59,438 nt of DNA from Opeltia flavorubescens (GCA_000442125.1 KE546976.1:1539477-1598914); one strand, 5' to 3'. Shown: positions 12,372 through 23,950, counted from the stretch's first letter. Notes: generated from the letters alone by a model not told the origin. Numbers and translations: made by a program.

Positions 12372-13107
12372 ACAGAGATAGAGATAGAAATGGGAACAGG
12401 AGCAAGAACAAGGATAAGAACCCTAACCAGACTTGGTCAATAGCCTCAAACCCGAGCGGAAGGCCGAAGGCCTGGAGCGAGGAGGGAGGTGGTGGGTGAA
12501 GCGTTACCGGAGAAAAAGGCGTTACCGAAAGAGGAATAAGATGAGATTCCCGGATAGAGATGCAGATGAATATCTATATGGAGAGAAAGACGGAAATATA
12601 GATGGGAATACAGAAATCGATATAGATGGAAATGGAAATGGAAATATCAAGATTGGAATAAGAAGGCAGAAATAGATACAGGAACAGGAAAAGAGGGAGA
12701 GGAAGAGACGATAGTATGAGCAGGAACAAGGATAGAGGTAGAAGTAGGAGCGAAAGCAAGAACAGAAACAAGAACGTCTGTCCTAGATAAGAGCAAAAGA
12801 GACGTGGTAACCCCACACGCGAGCGGAAGGCCGAAGGCCTGGAGCGAGGAGGGAGGTGGTGGGACAAACGTTATAGGGGTGAGAGGCGTTACCGAAAGAG
12901 GATTAGAAAAAACAACGAGGGATGTATCTAGATATCAATGACGATGTCGATGTCAATGGATATGGATATAGATACGACAATAGAAGCAGAAGCATAAGCA
13001 GAACCAAAAGCAAAAGTAGAAGCAAGAACCCTGACCATAGATCAGAACCCCAACCAGACTTGATCAATGAACCCAAGCCCCAACCCCAAACCCCAAACGC
13101 GAGCGGA

Positions 13108-13120
13108 GCGCCGAAGGCGC
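13108..13120. other. GC hairpin, GAGCTC subfamily (GCGCC stem, GAA loop)
   Basis: Representative of eight copies with stem GCGCC-GAA-GGCGC: 13108-13120, 13359-13371, 17919-17931, 18361-18373, 18603-18615, 23295-23307, 23534-23546 and 23712-23724. They sit in CGCGAGCGGA[hairpin]GGAGCGAGC(T/C)(C/T)AA. Several are then followed by a CTCGA(A/G)ACGAGTAAT block, itself an imperfect inverted repeat (CTCG...CGAG), and ACAATTGA. An ambiguous base at 18381 lies in this context, where G is expected. Confidence 0.85.
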
Positions 13121-13600
13121 GGAGCGAGCTCAACACCTCGAAACGAGTAATAACAATTGAGGAGCAGCATAAGGAAGCCTTACTGAAAGAGGATTAGGAA
13201 AAAAATAAAGGGATATATATAGATGCCAATATAAATGGATATGGAAATTTCGATTGAAATGAAAGCAGCAGCAGAAGAACCCTGATAATAGATCAGAGCC
13301 CTAACCAGACTTGATCAATGATCCGAAGCCCCAACCCCAAACCCCAAACGCGAGCGGAGCGCCGAAGGCGCGGAGCGAGCTCAACGCCTCGAATCGAGTA
13401 ATGACAATTGAGTTATAAGAGGAGGAAGCCTTACTAAAAGAGGATTAAGATAAATTCCCTAGATGGAGAGGGATACCTACAGAGAAAGAGAGAGAGAGGA
13501 AGAATATACAGATATAGATGGATATGCAATAGAGATAAGCATGAAAAGAAATGGAAAGAGAAACCAAAAACTTACCTTTGGATGGGAATGGGAACCCTGA

Positions 13601-14690
13601 CGATACAAATGACAGATCTAGATGATGTTCCTTACGGTCCATGATTGGAAGTAGAAATGTGCCGAATTCCTTAACATCCGACTCCTCACTAGGGAGAGCC
13701 GCATTACTACATTCAGTACAAAGGAACCCGGACTCTTCGACACAGACGAGAGGTATAACATAGAGTCGTAGAGGGATCGCTTAGGTTGGGAGTGAATTAC
13801 GCAATCATTTGGATTTGCGGAGAAGACAGCCTCTCGGTTCAAGCCAGCAGACAGCAAATGGAGCAGTCTCCTTCTCAGATGGCAAGCTCTTTGGATGAAC
13901 TGGCCAGGCGTCATTAGATTTTGAACAGCCACCTCAGACAACAGGACGAGGAGCTAAGACAAGGTGGAAGTCGAAGGAGAGCACAGTCACAAGGATGGTA
14001 TTTGAACAGGGCAATTCTCAAACGAATAGCATATAATAGTGCGATTAAAGCACGAGTAAGCGGTGAGAATAAATGCTAAATAATATATGGAGCGAATGTT
14101 GAGATAGAACACGAAGCCCAAGCAGTACGACCCACACTGATTGTCAACGTTTGATACTCGGACTGTGCTTGGAACAACAGGGGTCTGCAAACGACAAAAA
14201 TGAGACATCGATTTGCAGTTACTCGAAACGTTATGCATCGGGGTATAAGAAAGAACAATAAATATACTTCGCTTAATTATACGAAATGAATGCCGTCGTA
14301 GCGTCTTGAGTCAACTCGAAGCTTGCACACACTTAGCAGTAAACTTTAATTTAGATTAAGGCCACTAGTATTGGTAATTCCTCGTCATCGAACTTTGCCG
14401 AGTGGACTTCCATCAGCCAGCAACCACGATTTTATTTTCTTGATGTGACTCAGATCTGATCCTTTAATAAGCATCAGCCATTGTTAACAGCCATCGTGTA
14501 ATCACTCAGCAACAGCAGCAACTCAGAAGTTTCACCATCGTCCGCCTCCTGCCTCCACCAGGCTCACCAGCCATCACCTCATAGCGTTCATCGCACAGAT
14601 AGGGCATTCTATAGTTACCTCGATGGCCTTCCAACTCACCACCTACACGGTCGCTGGACCTCACTAAGCTGCCACCCTACCACTTCAGAA
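13601..14690. other. Unique-looking spacer, no supported gene
   Basis: Sequence composition returns to about 45% GC and the satellite motifs stop. On the minus strand, 13618-13941 stays open for 107 codons (peptide with FIQRACHLRRRLLHLLSAGL), but it has no ATG at its start, no family resemblance I can see and no duplicate in the window. Minus-strand frames at 13987-14258 are similar. This may be the remnant of a gene; I see nothing firm. Confidence 0.35.
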
Positions 14691-14693
14691 TCA

Positions 14694-15200
14694 ATGACTA
14701 CAGTCGACCCCCCTCGTGTACAAGCAGTGGAGGAATGTCACATCAAGGATTGTGACGACTAGAAGGTGACCTCGCCACATGCGCATCTGCCCTCCAACAC
14801 GCTGACAGGTCACTTCCCATTCAGACCATCGCCCTCATCAAGTCCTATACTACACTCAGCTTCCACGGTACAAAACCTCAATTGCTGCCTCCACGATCTG
14901 GTTCTGTCCCAAGAGAACGAGGAACTACAAGCATTGGTCACTGGAGGATCAGTCCAACGAAGAACGCGAGAATTTCGAGTCGGCAAGAGATGGCAGTGAC
15001 GACCACAAGGTGCCACTACAGAGGCAAAAGCAGCAGTCGGGTCGACGAACAGTGGACGAGAGTCGAGACAAAGTCCGCGGCGAACGGTGCATAGTGATGG
15101 GGGTTGGAAAGGAAGCATCAGGTCGATCTCAACTCTCTCAGTTCTATGAAAGACATGAGAAGGAGGACAAGGACTTATTGCGACGGCGCTGAGGTAAGAT
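14694..15200 (+). pseudogene. Decayed copy of the 23.95-kb two-exon gene
   Basis: ATG at 14694 opens MTTVDPPRVQAVEECHIKDC, resembling the start of the 23951 gene (shared pattern L/V-Q-(A/T)-VE-(E/D)-x-HI-(K/N)). A TAG at 14760 ends it just before a donor. The intron, 14766-14824, has the same length, a CATGCGCAT block, a GCTGAC branch site and a ..CAG end, as in the other copies. After it, one frame reads a PSPSSSPILHS segment and a heptad-like LVLSQENEELQALV stretch before frames shift. A third copy of the intron lies at 15194-15252. In-frame stop and frameshifts mark it as a pseudogene. Confidence 0.5.
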
Positions 15201-15252
15201 TACGGCATGCGCATTAGATTCCCATAAGCTGACAGATATCTATCGTATTCAG

Positions 15253-16040
15253 TCCACGATCCTAAACGTCGTCCAGCTACTCGCCGAGCCATCCTCCCCA
15301 GCACATCCACCATCTCCAGTCCTCTTGCAGGAATCATACAGAGACGTGAAGCTCAATCCTTCGGCCTCGCTTCCTCTAGAAGAACAAGGGACCAGGAGCA
15401 GGCTTCTACCACACGCCGAAGCAGCCACCGATCGTCCAGGGCATTCCGCTCGTTGCCCCCTCCGACAACATAAAGCCTGTGATCCTCTGGGCCAACCTGT
15501 CAGTGGAATCGACACGTCGAATGACAAAAGAAAGAGATGAAAATGGCGATGACAAGCATATTTCCTCGACCAGAGCACACAACCGACCATCATCCCCTCC
15601 ACCGTTATTCGTCTGGGAGCGCTGAGCTGGGAGCGCTGAGCTGGGAGACGAGGTGCTATTGCAGTATCAGAAACAACACGAGAACAGTTTCAAATGGCAC
15701 TTACACCCACCCGACTCCGGGCTGCTTCTGTGGCGTTTGATTGAATCCTGCTCGATGTAAGTTGATGGAGACAGGCCTTTTGTAGGCGTTTGGGGCTTGT
15801 GGGAGGAGTAGTGAGGACTACCTAAAGAAAGCAGTTGCAGCGCTTTGGTTGCGCTTGTTGACAGGTAGCCTATAATCATCATTCCAATGTCAGCCATACT
15901 TGAGATCTCAATGGGACACCTGTAGGTTTCGTAAGCTGCTCTCGGGAACGTACACTGCTGGCCATGATTCCTGCCACCTTTCTTCGTCTAGAAGCGCTGA
16001 GCTGGGAAATAATGTCTGATTGAACGTCGCATGGCACTGG
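15253..16040. other. Decayed gene remainder with short duplication
   Basis: Continues after the third intron copy (15194-15252), but open frames are short and unsupported. A duplicated block (CCATCATCCCCTCCACC..TTCGTCTGGGAGCGCTGAGCTGGGA) occurs near 15590-15650 and, diverged, near 15960-16010. The first copy also has an internal 14-bp tandem repeat, GAGCGCTGAGCTGG. No function can be assigned. Confidence 0.4.
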
Positions 16041-18750
16041 AGAATTACTTCAAGCTCCTATCCAATAGCGTCTGTCCTGGATCATAAACTGGATGAGAAC
16101 CCTAACCAGACTTGATCAATGGCCCCAATCACTAACCTCAAACCCGAGCGATAGGCCGAAGGCCGTAGCGAGGAGGGAGGTGGTGGGTTAAACGTTACTA
16201 GGAGAAGGAAGCGTTATTGAAAGAGGAGACATAGAGATAGATCCCCATATATATATATAGATGGACGGAAATATGGATGAAGATATACAGAGTGACAGCG
16301 ATATGGATATACCAATACGAATGGATGTGAGTAGATGGATAGAGGAAGATAAATGTATGAAGCCGGCAATAAGAAGCCGGCAATATGAATGAACAGAAGC
16401 AGGTGTAAGAAGCACTCGGAGCCGTCAGAAATGAAGCCTGCATCGAGATCAGAACCCTAACCATGTATTCTTCGTCGATGCGAGAACGTCTGTCCTGAAT
16501 CAAATCTGGACCAGAACCCTAACCAGACTTGATCACTAGCCTCAAACCCGAGCGATAGGCCGAAGGCCGTAGCGAGGAGGGAGGTGGTGGGTCAAACGTT
16601 ACCGGAGAAGCTAATCCAAAAAAGGAAGAGGAGAGACATACAGATTCCCATATATATAGATTGACGAAAGTATAGATCTCAAGATAGAGACAGCAACGAA
16701 GATACCCAGGTCGATATACAGAGGAATATAAAGACGAATCAAGATGGAGATATAGATATAGAAATGGCAATATCGATGAATTAAAGCAGATATTAGAAGC
16801 ACTGAGAGAGTCTTCATGGACCAAGCCTGGACCTAGATCAGAACCCTAACCATTGGTCCTTTGTCGGTACGAGAACGTCTGTCCTGAATCAGAGCAAAAG
16901 CCGTGGTAGCCCCACACGCGAGCGGAAGGGCCGAAGGCCCGGAGCGAGGAGGGAGGTGGTGGGGAAGACGTTACCGGAGACAGGCCTTACTGAAAGAGCA
17001 TTAAGATGATATTTCAATAGAGATGGAGATGGAGATGGAGATGGAGATGGAGATGGAGATGGAGATGGAGATGGATATGGATATGGAGATGGATATCTGG
17101 ATAGAGACGTAAAGACACAGTGACAAAGGTATACCGATATAAATATAGAAGTCGAAACGGATTCGTAAGTAAAGATGGAGATGGAGATGGAGATGAAGAT
17201 AGAAATGAATATAAGCATGGCCATGGACATGAATATGGAAATCAATTTGATATCAGGAATTGAAACGAACAGAAGCAAGCGCAAGAAGGATAGAGAAATC
17301 CCTGATAAGATAAGCTTGACACGAGATCAGAACCCCATCCCGATGTTATACCTCTAGCCATTGCCGATGCGATAACGTCTGTCCTAGATTATTCACGAGA
17401 ACGTCTATCTTAATCCCAATAACTTCTGCCCCAGATTCAATAGCGTCTGTCCTGAATCTGGAAAAGGACGTGGTAACCCCAAACCCGAGCGGAGGGCCGA
17501 AGGCCCGGAGCGAGGAGGGAGGTGGTGGGATAGACGTTACCGGAGAAGTTATCCGAAACGAGATGAAGAGACTGATCCCAATATACATAGATGGATAGGT
17601 GGAAGGCGGTATATCCAATGGTAGAGACAAAAACAGTGATGGATATATAGAGATAAATCCTGGTATAGAAATAGAAGGGTAACAAAAGCAGAGGTCAAAG
17701 AATCGAGAGAAGGACTAGGCTCGAAATGAAATCTTGAAACCCTCTATCGTATACTTATCATCAATACGGGAACGTCTGTCCTAAATCATGCCCGCAATAC
17801 TGCCGATGCGAGAACGTCTGTCCTAACCTTGAACGAGACTTGGTGACCCTAACCAACACCATCTGATAGCGTCTGTCCTGAATCTCAAACGAGCGTGGTA
17901 GCCCCAAACGCGAGCGGAGCGCCGAAGGCGCGGAGCGAGCTCAACGCTTATGAAGACTTATGCCAATGGAGGAGCTATCCCGAAAAAAAGCAAAGAAGAT
18001 GGAAGTAAAAGAAATATTCCTATATAGAGATGGATATGGTTATAGATTTGGATATCGGGATAAAGACCGGAACAGAGATGGAGATAGAGATATATCGATA
18101 TAAGAGGAATCAAGATTAGGATAGAAATGAATATCAATATGGAAATATATACGAGGATAGATATCGACTGAGATATAACGACGCAAACGAATAAAGAAAG
18201 ATATAACGATCCCTGAAAAGCTAAGCGTGAAACGAGATCATAACCCTGACCCAGAATCTTAAATATCAAGTCCCAACTAGTCCAAGTGCTAGAACGTCTG
18301 TCCTAGATCGATGGAGAACCCTAACCATAGGCCCTCCCACTAACCTCAAGCGCGAGCGGAGCGCCGAAGGCGCGGAGCGANCTTAAACGTTGCGAGAAAA
18401 CTTATCCCAATTGAGGAAGGAAGAGGAAAGGGGAATCCTATATATATAGATTGTCATGAAGAAGAAAAAAAAAGAAGAAGAAGGACCTGACCCGGAATCC
18501 TCAACATCAAGCCTCTGACTATTCCCGGTACTATAACGTCTGTCCTAAATCGTTATGGAACCCTAACCAGAGGCCCCCCTACTAACCCCACACGCGAGCG
18601 AAGCGCCGAAGGCGCGGAGCGAGCCCAAACGTTGCGAGAGAATTTATCCAAATTGAGGAAAGAAGAGGCAAAGAAATTCCAATGTATATAGATAGACGTG
18701 AAGAAGAAGAAGAAGAAGAAGAAGAAGAGGAAGAACGGTCCCTGCATTTG
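16040..18750. repeat. Composite hairpin satellite, block 2
   Basis: Same modular unit as block 1. Hairpins lie at 16154, 16558, 16928, 17494, 17919, 18361 and 18603. (A/G)(A/C)CGTCTGTCCT sites lie near 16066, 16485, 16873, 17371, 17441, 17771, 17812, 17868, 18293 and 18536, often two per hairpin. (GAGATG)n and GATATAGA microsatellites follow the hairpins. The left part uses the G-rich hairpin subfamily and the right part the GCGCC subfamily. Frames here are low-complexity artefacts. Confidence 0.85.
17024..17085. repeat. (GAGATG)n microsatellite
   Basis: About nine hexamers of GAGATG grading into GATATG. A shorter relative lies near 17173-17197. Confidence 0.9.
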
Positions 18751-19023
18751 AAGATGGATATGGAGATAGATATAGATATGAACAGACGAATGGCACTAAA
18801 CAGGAAGAGACTTATCCGTGGAAATGAAAATTAAAATGGATAGAGCAAAGCCACCGTTGCGATACCATCATTGGATATGACAAGCAACAGCTAATGACAG
18901 AGTCTAGCAGGATAATAATACCATTGGCATCGGCACGGTCCTATAAGGCAATTGAGATATAACTGGAAAAGTTTCATTGGTCTTCAAAATTTGCCGGAGT
19001 AATCTCAACGGTCTTTTTTCTAC
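18751..19023. other. Spacer between satellite block 2 and pseudogene
   Basis: Ordinary-composition sequence with no open frame of note. Its right edge (about 18985-19023) is homologous to the 3' flank of the 19.4-kb gene: both read TTTGCCGGAGTAATCTC / TTCGCCGGAGTAATCTC followed by (A/G)ACGGTCTTTTT. Confidence 0.5.
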
Positions 19024-19395
19024 CTAACTACCCCCCGCTGCCCTTGCGGCGTTATCAATCACCGCTATTGTTTCGTCCTCCTAATCCTAATCCACGAAAT
19101 CGTCGGCCGGTAGAAGCGCGGGCAGGCGGGGAGATCATCATCCTAATCTTCTTTCACAGGCGATTAACCCTGGTTATCCTCCTCGTCCTCCGTCTCCGCT
19201 GCCAACCGCCATTCCTCCTCTTCCGCTGCTGCTGCTGCTTCTGCTGCTGCCAAATCCTCCTCATCAACGTCCCAATCTCCAACGCCGAATTGGTCTTGAC
19301 TGGGCGGCGGATTGCGGGGAGGAGAGGAAGGAAAAGGATGGTTGCCGATTGCTAGCTGGGTATAAATTCGCCGGAGTAATCTCGACGGTCTTTTT
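19024..19395 (-). pseudogene. Relic with two EDWED-type acidic C-terminal modules
   Basis: Read on the minus strand, the distal module (stop at 19024-19026) gives ALLPADDFVD*D*EDETIA. This aligns with ALPPANDFEDWEDETLAAIE of the neighbouring 19401 gene, with an extra 6 nt and the Trp codon TGG replaced by TAG, a G-to-A change typical of RIP. The proximal module is open from about 19395 to 19164 and reads QDQFGVGDWDVDEEDLAAAE, then an Ala/Glu-rich stretch. That resembles QDNFDEDWEDDEMAAIEHAA of the 33922 gene. Stop position and 3' flank are shared with the 19401 gene, so this is a partial tandem duplicate that has decayed. Confidence 0.65.
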
Positions 19396-19400
19396 CTAAG

Positions 19401-19936
19401 CTATCTACGGCCCTCTCCTACCATTGCAGCATCCTCAATCGCGGCCAGAGTCTCATCCTCCCAATCCTCGAAATCGTTAGCCGGGGGTAGCGCGGGCACG
19501 CGACGAGATTGCTGGGGTTGAGGGGGGCCAATTTGGCGAGGTGGCTGGGGGAGTTGAGGAGGTGCGGGTCGGCGTAGAGGCAAAGAGGGAGGGCATTTGG
19601 GGTTGAGGCGGTGGCGTTGAGGGTAAGGAGTGGAGGCGGGGAAGGACGGAGGGTCTCCATAGTCTGAAGAAGAGGAAGAAGAAGGAGAAGAAGAGAGGGC
19701 GAGGGAGGAGCCAGTCCAGTCGGGGATGTCGAGATTGGCGCCAGGTGGGAATTGTTGCTGTTGCCGCTGTTGTAGTTGCTGCTGCTGATGAGGCTGCTGT
19801 TGCTGTTGTTGCTGTTGTTGCTGCGGTTGTGGTGGTGGTTGATGCTGCTGCTGCGGTGGCTGTGCGTGCGGATTGAAAACAAACTGCTGCAACAAACGGC
19901 CAAATCGTCGCTGGGCCAGGCCAGCTCGTCCTCCCC
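19401..19936 (-). CDS. Gln/Pro-rich disordered protein with EDWED C-terminus (5' end unresolved)
   Basis: A minus-strand exon ending at the TAG at 19403-19401. From N to C it encodes a Q/P-rich tract (about 45 residues, CAG/CAA codons), an SSSSSSDYGDPP linker, a Pro-rich segment, and the acidic C-terminus NDFEDWEDETLAAIEDAA ending GRR. The last two elements recur in other proteins of this window (33922; SSSSSSDGNPP at 40412). The exon has no suitable ATG. An upstream stop (TGA of TTGACAAG) makes an acceptor at about 19937 likely (branch-like GCTAAC just upstream). One candidate first exon is ATG at about 20171 with GTGAGT five codons later, but I could not fix the splice path. Role unknown; nuclear or RNA-related disorder is only a guess. 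Confidence 0.5.
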
Positions 19937-20257
19937 CTTGTCAACTGGTTAGCGAAATCGATATGACGAAGAACAGATATCTTACACTGAGGCCCTGTCT
20001 CTCGCACACCACATGGGCTGAAGGTGGAGTAGGCCCCACCAGCCCTGACTTGTCAAATGGAATGGATGCAGAAGAAGATAAAAAACCGTACCGAAAGGAG
20101 CTTTCATATGTATCAGCTATGGGTGGAGTAAGGTTTCAAGTACTGCACTCACCACCTCTTTGACACATTGAATTGTTCGAGACAAGCTCTGACCGAGATT
20201 GAAGGTAAGGAGACGATGACTCGACGAAAGAAATCTCGACATCCTTCACATCAAAAG

Positions 20258-21120
20258 CTTTCAAGATATCAATGTCAGAGGAAAACGAGAACTCAGGTGA
20301 AGCAATGGAAGTTTGATCTGGACTTCGACATCAGAGTTGACGAATTTCGAAATAAGATCCAAGTCCACCTGGTTAGGAAAGTATTCTTCTTTGCTTGCGC
20401 AGGCTCGAAGTGTGGCCAGATTGCTCGGTCGCAATTCTTGACGATGAATCAAAGCCATTTAGTCGAGGTGAGGATAAATCATTGCAGCGGGCCTTGAGAT
20501 CTTCGTGTCCTCCTGAATTTGCAATCTTCCAATCATTCAGGTGGCAGTTTGACAAGCATTGCCCCGGAGGAAGAAGAGGGTAGTCGTTGCAGCAGGCTCG
20601 GCATCTGTATCCTCGATACGCTCATCACCAAGATGAACGAGTGAAGAACATGACACTTAGCAAACAGATCCGATGACATTCTGAGTAAGGACGTCATCCA
20701 GCTCGGAAGGTGATATCCAACTCGAAGGTATAGCCTGTCCTACTGTATCTTGCATAATGTCCACGACACATAGCAAACAGTTCCAATATCACTTTGAATC
20801 TTGTCTCTCGGTCTAGTGTGGAGGTTGCAAGTATTGAGCGCAATGCTTGACCAATAATCAAAGCTTGGACGTCAACATTGCAGCTATTTAGTCGAGGTGA
20901 GGGCGAATCACTGCAGTGGCCCTCGAGAATCTGGCCTGTCTCCCATCGTAACATATCCCATACCAACATGCTGAGAGCAAAGACAGTCCTCGCAAATATG
21001 AAATCGGACGTGAGAATTGAGATGCGATGATCGTCCAGGTCCATCTGGGTAGGAAATCAGTCTTCCTTGTTTGCAGCAAATAAGAAATCATCGAAGTCTT
21101 GGACATCAACATTGCAGCTA
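20258..21120 (-). pseudogene. Two decayed tandem copies of an unknown gene
   Basis: Two minus-strand segments about 650 bp apart are homologous. FPNQVDLDLI (from about 20380-20340) pairs with YPTQMDLDDHRISIL (about 21055-21010), and SPRLNGFDSSSRI (about 20480-20440) pairs with SPRLNSCNVDVQAL (about 20900-20860). The shared DNA includes TTTAGTCGAGGTGAGG at about 20459 and 20886, with a third trace (TTTAGTTGAAGTGAGG) at 21120. Frames within each copy are broken by stops and shifts. The family is not recognised. Confidence 0.5.
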
Positions 21121-21681
21121 TTTAGTTGAAGTGAGGATCAATAGGGTGAGTACCCAGGCCACCGACGATGACATTGGTGACATTCGACCTTTCAAGACTG
21201 ATTGCAAATAAGCCAAAATAATGAACCCCCGTAGACGCCGCTCTTCTATCCATGTATCGGGCTTGTAAGTACGTCTGATGATCCTGGTCGAATAAGAAAA
21301 TTTGTTGCCCTGGCTGCTGAAATTATTGACCTCATCGCGACATGGGAAGACTCGCATCAAGTGGTGAAGTCCATAGGGCCATTGGGTCTTGAGCAAGGGT
21401 GGAGCGGGACTTGTTATGACTTGCGTCTTTTTGACGGTTTTGTCCGCTATATCCCCCTTGATTGGAGATATACACTTCGTTGCTGCGGATGACGAAAATG
21501 GTTCTTGAAATAGCTCTAGGCTCTCAGCTAGCTTGCTGCGATCAATTCCAGGTTTCACTACCTTAACAAATGCATCAATCGCGCCAGGCTTCATAAACTC
21601 GGGCTTCGGATTTTCCTTACGCACAACAGCGCGACGGAATTGGTTGAATGCTTGATGGGCGTTGGAGAAGCGCAATTGCAA
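21118..21681 (-). CDS. Hypothetical protein or exon (FVKVVKPGI motif)
   Basis: A 187-codon open frame of normal composition, rare in this region. It begins without an ATG (first in-frame ATG about 29 codons in), so it may be an internal exon or a truncated gene. The N-terminal part contains RRAVVRKENPKPEFM, then AIDAFVKVVKPGIDRSK. This segment has broken copies at 36.4-37.0 kb (for example DIFVKVAKPGIGRSK), supporting a once-real coding sequence. The C-terminal half (WPYGLHHLMRVFP, WIEERRLRGFIILAYL) has no recognised domain. Function unknown. Confidence 0.4.
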   Translation of the reverse strand: MQLRFSNAHQAFNQFRRAVVRKENPKPEFMKPGAIDAFVKVVKPGIDRSKLAESLELFQEPFSSSAATKCISPIKGDIADKTVKKTQVITSPAPPLLKTQWPYGLHHLMRVFPCRDEVNNFSSQGNKFSYSTRIIRRTYKPDTWIEERRLRGFIILAYLQSVLKGRMSPMSSSVAWVLTLLILTSTK

Positions 21682-21985
21682 GGAGGAGCGACTTGGAGCC
21701 GGCGTTGGAGAGGAGGAGAGGAGTTGAACGATGGTGGGTACCCTGGATAATAATCGACAGTGACGTTGAGTGAATGCCTCGTATCTCCGCCATCTCCAAT
21801 CAAAATAAAATTATTGTCTTGTAGTCCTTAAGAGCTGCATTCTGATACCACCACCGAGAATATTGATGCCAATAGCCAAAGGAAGTCGAATTGCTTCAAG
21901 TTCACAATCACCGGTTGGCCAACCCTTTGCTCCACCATCGAGGTATCGATCTCGTAGGTACATTTGGTCTGATGGTGACAGGAAT

Positions 21986-22948
21986 TCATGACCCTCGCCA
22001 AGGTATCACGTAAGAAGAGGACAGACTCAGACTTCGACCGGTAGAAGGATTGCTGGCGAGGGCGGAAGAGGAGAAGAGGGACGAGGAGGGGTCGTTCGAA
22101 GCGGCGAAGTTCAGAGCTCCGGGACCGGAAGGGCGCGGCGAAGTTGCTTGGATGCCTGAGGGGGAGTTTGAGAAGAGCAGGCGGCGGGAGGAGCAAGGCG
22201 GACGCGGCGGTTGCTTTGGAGTCGGCGACGGAGAGGGCGGCGCTGTTGAGGGAGAGGAGGAAATGGAAGCGAGGAAAAAGAAGGTTGAGGAGGAGTACTT
22301 CTGAGGGGCGTCGTCCGGAGGGCCATTGGGTCGGACATTGGGAGGGCGCGACGGAGTTGGCTGGCTGCCTGAGGGGTTGTTTGAGGGGAACAGGCTCGAG
22401 GAGGAGCGAGGCGGAGACGACGGTTGGCTTGGGGCGCCCGTTAGAGAATAGGAGGAGACGAGTGGAGGTGGTCTGGGCTCTGATTGAGAGCATTGCCGTT
22501 CGGCGATTGAAAAGAACCTGCCTGACGACCCAGAGCATTGGTCGCCAGAGCCGCTTCCATGTAGTCGCGGCGGGCATGCCTCCGGACCTCTCTGAAATAG
22601 TGGTCCCGTTGCTCTTGAGTTTGCTGGCGACGGGCGCGCCACCCACCGGGTCATCCTATCCTTGGCTGGTGAGGTCCTACGTCCACCCAGTCATTAGGGT
22701 CGCCTTGGGCTCCCCCGTCCCCATGAGGGACCGTGATTTGGCGGCCATCGAGCATGGTAAGTCGGTCTAAGAACAGTCAGTCAAACTCAAACGGTTGAAA
22801 AGAATGTTGACATTGGTGAAGAAGGGAGTCACATACTCAATCGTATGAGGCAAGAACAGGAAGGAAGGAACCAATAAATGGTAAACTTACACCGACGAGG
22901 GCCACCTCGAGTTGCGCTACGACGCTGCTGGTATTGACAGCGAGGCAT
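21986..22948 (-). pseudogene. Broken member of the DGR/AQGDPN Pro-rich family
   Basis: Exon 1 (22948-22891) encodes MPRCQYQQRRSATRGGPRR plus one base, then GTAAGT. The intron is 22890-22767 (CTGAC branch, TTCTTAG end). Exon 2 resumes in frame with LDGRQITVPHGDGGAQGDPN, matching YRDGRTFPCPRGHGAQQGDPN-type sequence of the 33922 gene. A TGA at 22653-22651 ends the frame after 57 residues. The same frame stays readable beyond it (RRQQTQEQRDHYFREVRRHA) to a TAA at 22443. A Pro/Ser-rich frame shifted by one base continues to 21986 with an internal duplication (about 22128-22300 and 22345-22480; NNPSGSQPTPSRP vs NSPSGIQATSPRP). A read-through or two-gene alternative cannot be excluded. Confidence 0.55.
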
Positions 22949-23149
22949 TGTGAGATGACGGTCTTTGTCCATGAATGGTGAAGTTGATAGAAGGTTAGGA
23001 AGTGAGGTGAGGAAGAGTTGTTAAAAGGAAATTTGAGTGGAATTGCGGGGTCTTGAACTAAAATTATCTGGACCCTGATTTAAGCTTGATTATGAAAGTC
23101 GACTAAATTCTTACGGGCCTTCTATTTCAAGATTCACCACCACATATAC

Positions 23150-23945
23150 ACTATACGAGAACGTCTGTCCTGATTCTTAAATGAGACTTGGTAACCATAA
23201 TCAAAACCATCCGAGAACGTCTGTCCTAGATCTGTGGATATCCCTAACCAGACTTGATCAACGGCCCCAACCCCTAACCCCAAACGCGAGCGGAGCGCCG
23301 AAGGCGCGGAGCGAGCTCAACGCCACAGAATGAATGATTACAATTGAGGAGCAGGAGAGTCTGTCCTAAGTTTAATAGCGTCTGTCCTAATACAAAAAGT
23401 CTGTCCTATGGTAAAAAGTCTGTCATAAGCCCCAAAACGTCTATCCCGATCCCTAGAAAGTCTGTCCTAAATCTGATAGAGTAGCGTCTATCCTGCATGT
23501 TACACGAGCGTGGTATCCCCACACGCGAGCGGAGCGCCGAAGGCGCGGAGCGAGCTCAACACCTCGAGACGAGTAATTACAATGGAGTAACAGAAGAGTC
23601 TATCCTACATCCGAAAGCGTCTATCCTAGATATGATAGAATAGCGTCCGTCCTAAAATAGAAAGTCAGTCCTGGATGTTACACGAGCGTGGTATCCCCAA
23701 ACGCGAGCGGAGCGCCGAAGGCGCGGAGCGAGCTTAACGCCTCGAGACGAGTAATCACAATTGAGGAGCAGGAGGAGGAGACGTTGCTATAGTAGGAATC
23801 AGAGTAAGAAGAGAATAAGGTATCCCGAAAGAAGAAGAAAATGAAGAGGTGGATGCGTTCCTAAAAGAGAAAAAGAAGAAGAGGAAGAAGGGGAAAAGTT
23901 TGATAACTATGTAGATTGATAAGTCAAAGAAGATAAATATTCGGT
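23150..23945. repeat. Composite hairpin satellite, block 3
   Basis: GTCTGTCCT-type sites are unusually dense here (23161 to about 23490, often 20-40 bp apart, then degraded forms to 23670). Three GCGCC hairpins lie at 23295, 23534 and 23712, in nearly identical flanks (CACGAGCGTGGTATCCCC before the last two). It ends in an A/G-rich segment (23820-23900) just before the ATG of the next gene. Confidence 0.8.
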
Positions 23946-23950
23946 TTACC

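Larger units (their letters stand above)
11575..13600. repeat. Composite hairpin satellite, block 1
   Basis: Repeated 250-450-bp units. Each has some or all of: AGCGTCTGTCCT-type sequence (11604, 11726, 12773), CCCTAACCAGACTTG(A/G)TCA, a GC-rich CGAGCG-hairpin (11800, 12139, 12461, 12828, 13108, 13359), either a GAGGAGGGAGGTGGTGGG tract or GAGCGAGCTCAAC, an AAAGAGGATTA block, and GATAT/AGAAGC microsatellite. CCCTAACC reads in the orientation opposite to the terminal TTAGGG. Several open frames cross the microsatellites but encode only low-complexity peptides. Confidence 0.85.

Noticed and set aside
13618-13941. 107-codon minus-strand ORF as a gene
   Set aside because: No ATG at the open-frame start, no recognised domain, no paralogue in the window and no intron signals tying it to other exons.
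11900-18750. ORFs of 60-130 codons in the hairpin satellites
   Set aside because: They read through GATA/AGAAGC microsatellites and the repeat unit itself, with Ser/Leu/Ile or Arg/Ser runs and no consistency between unit copies.
8341-23724. Hairpin satellites as a CRISPR array
   Set aside because: Repeats are irregularly spaced (about 170 bp to several kb), not separated by uniform unique spacers, and the context is eukaryotic.
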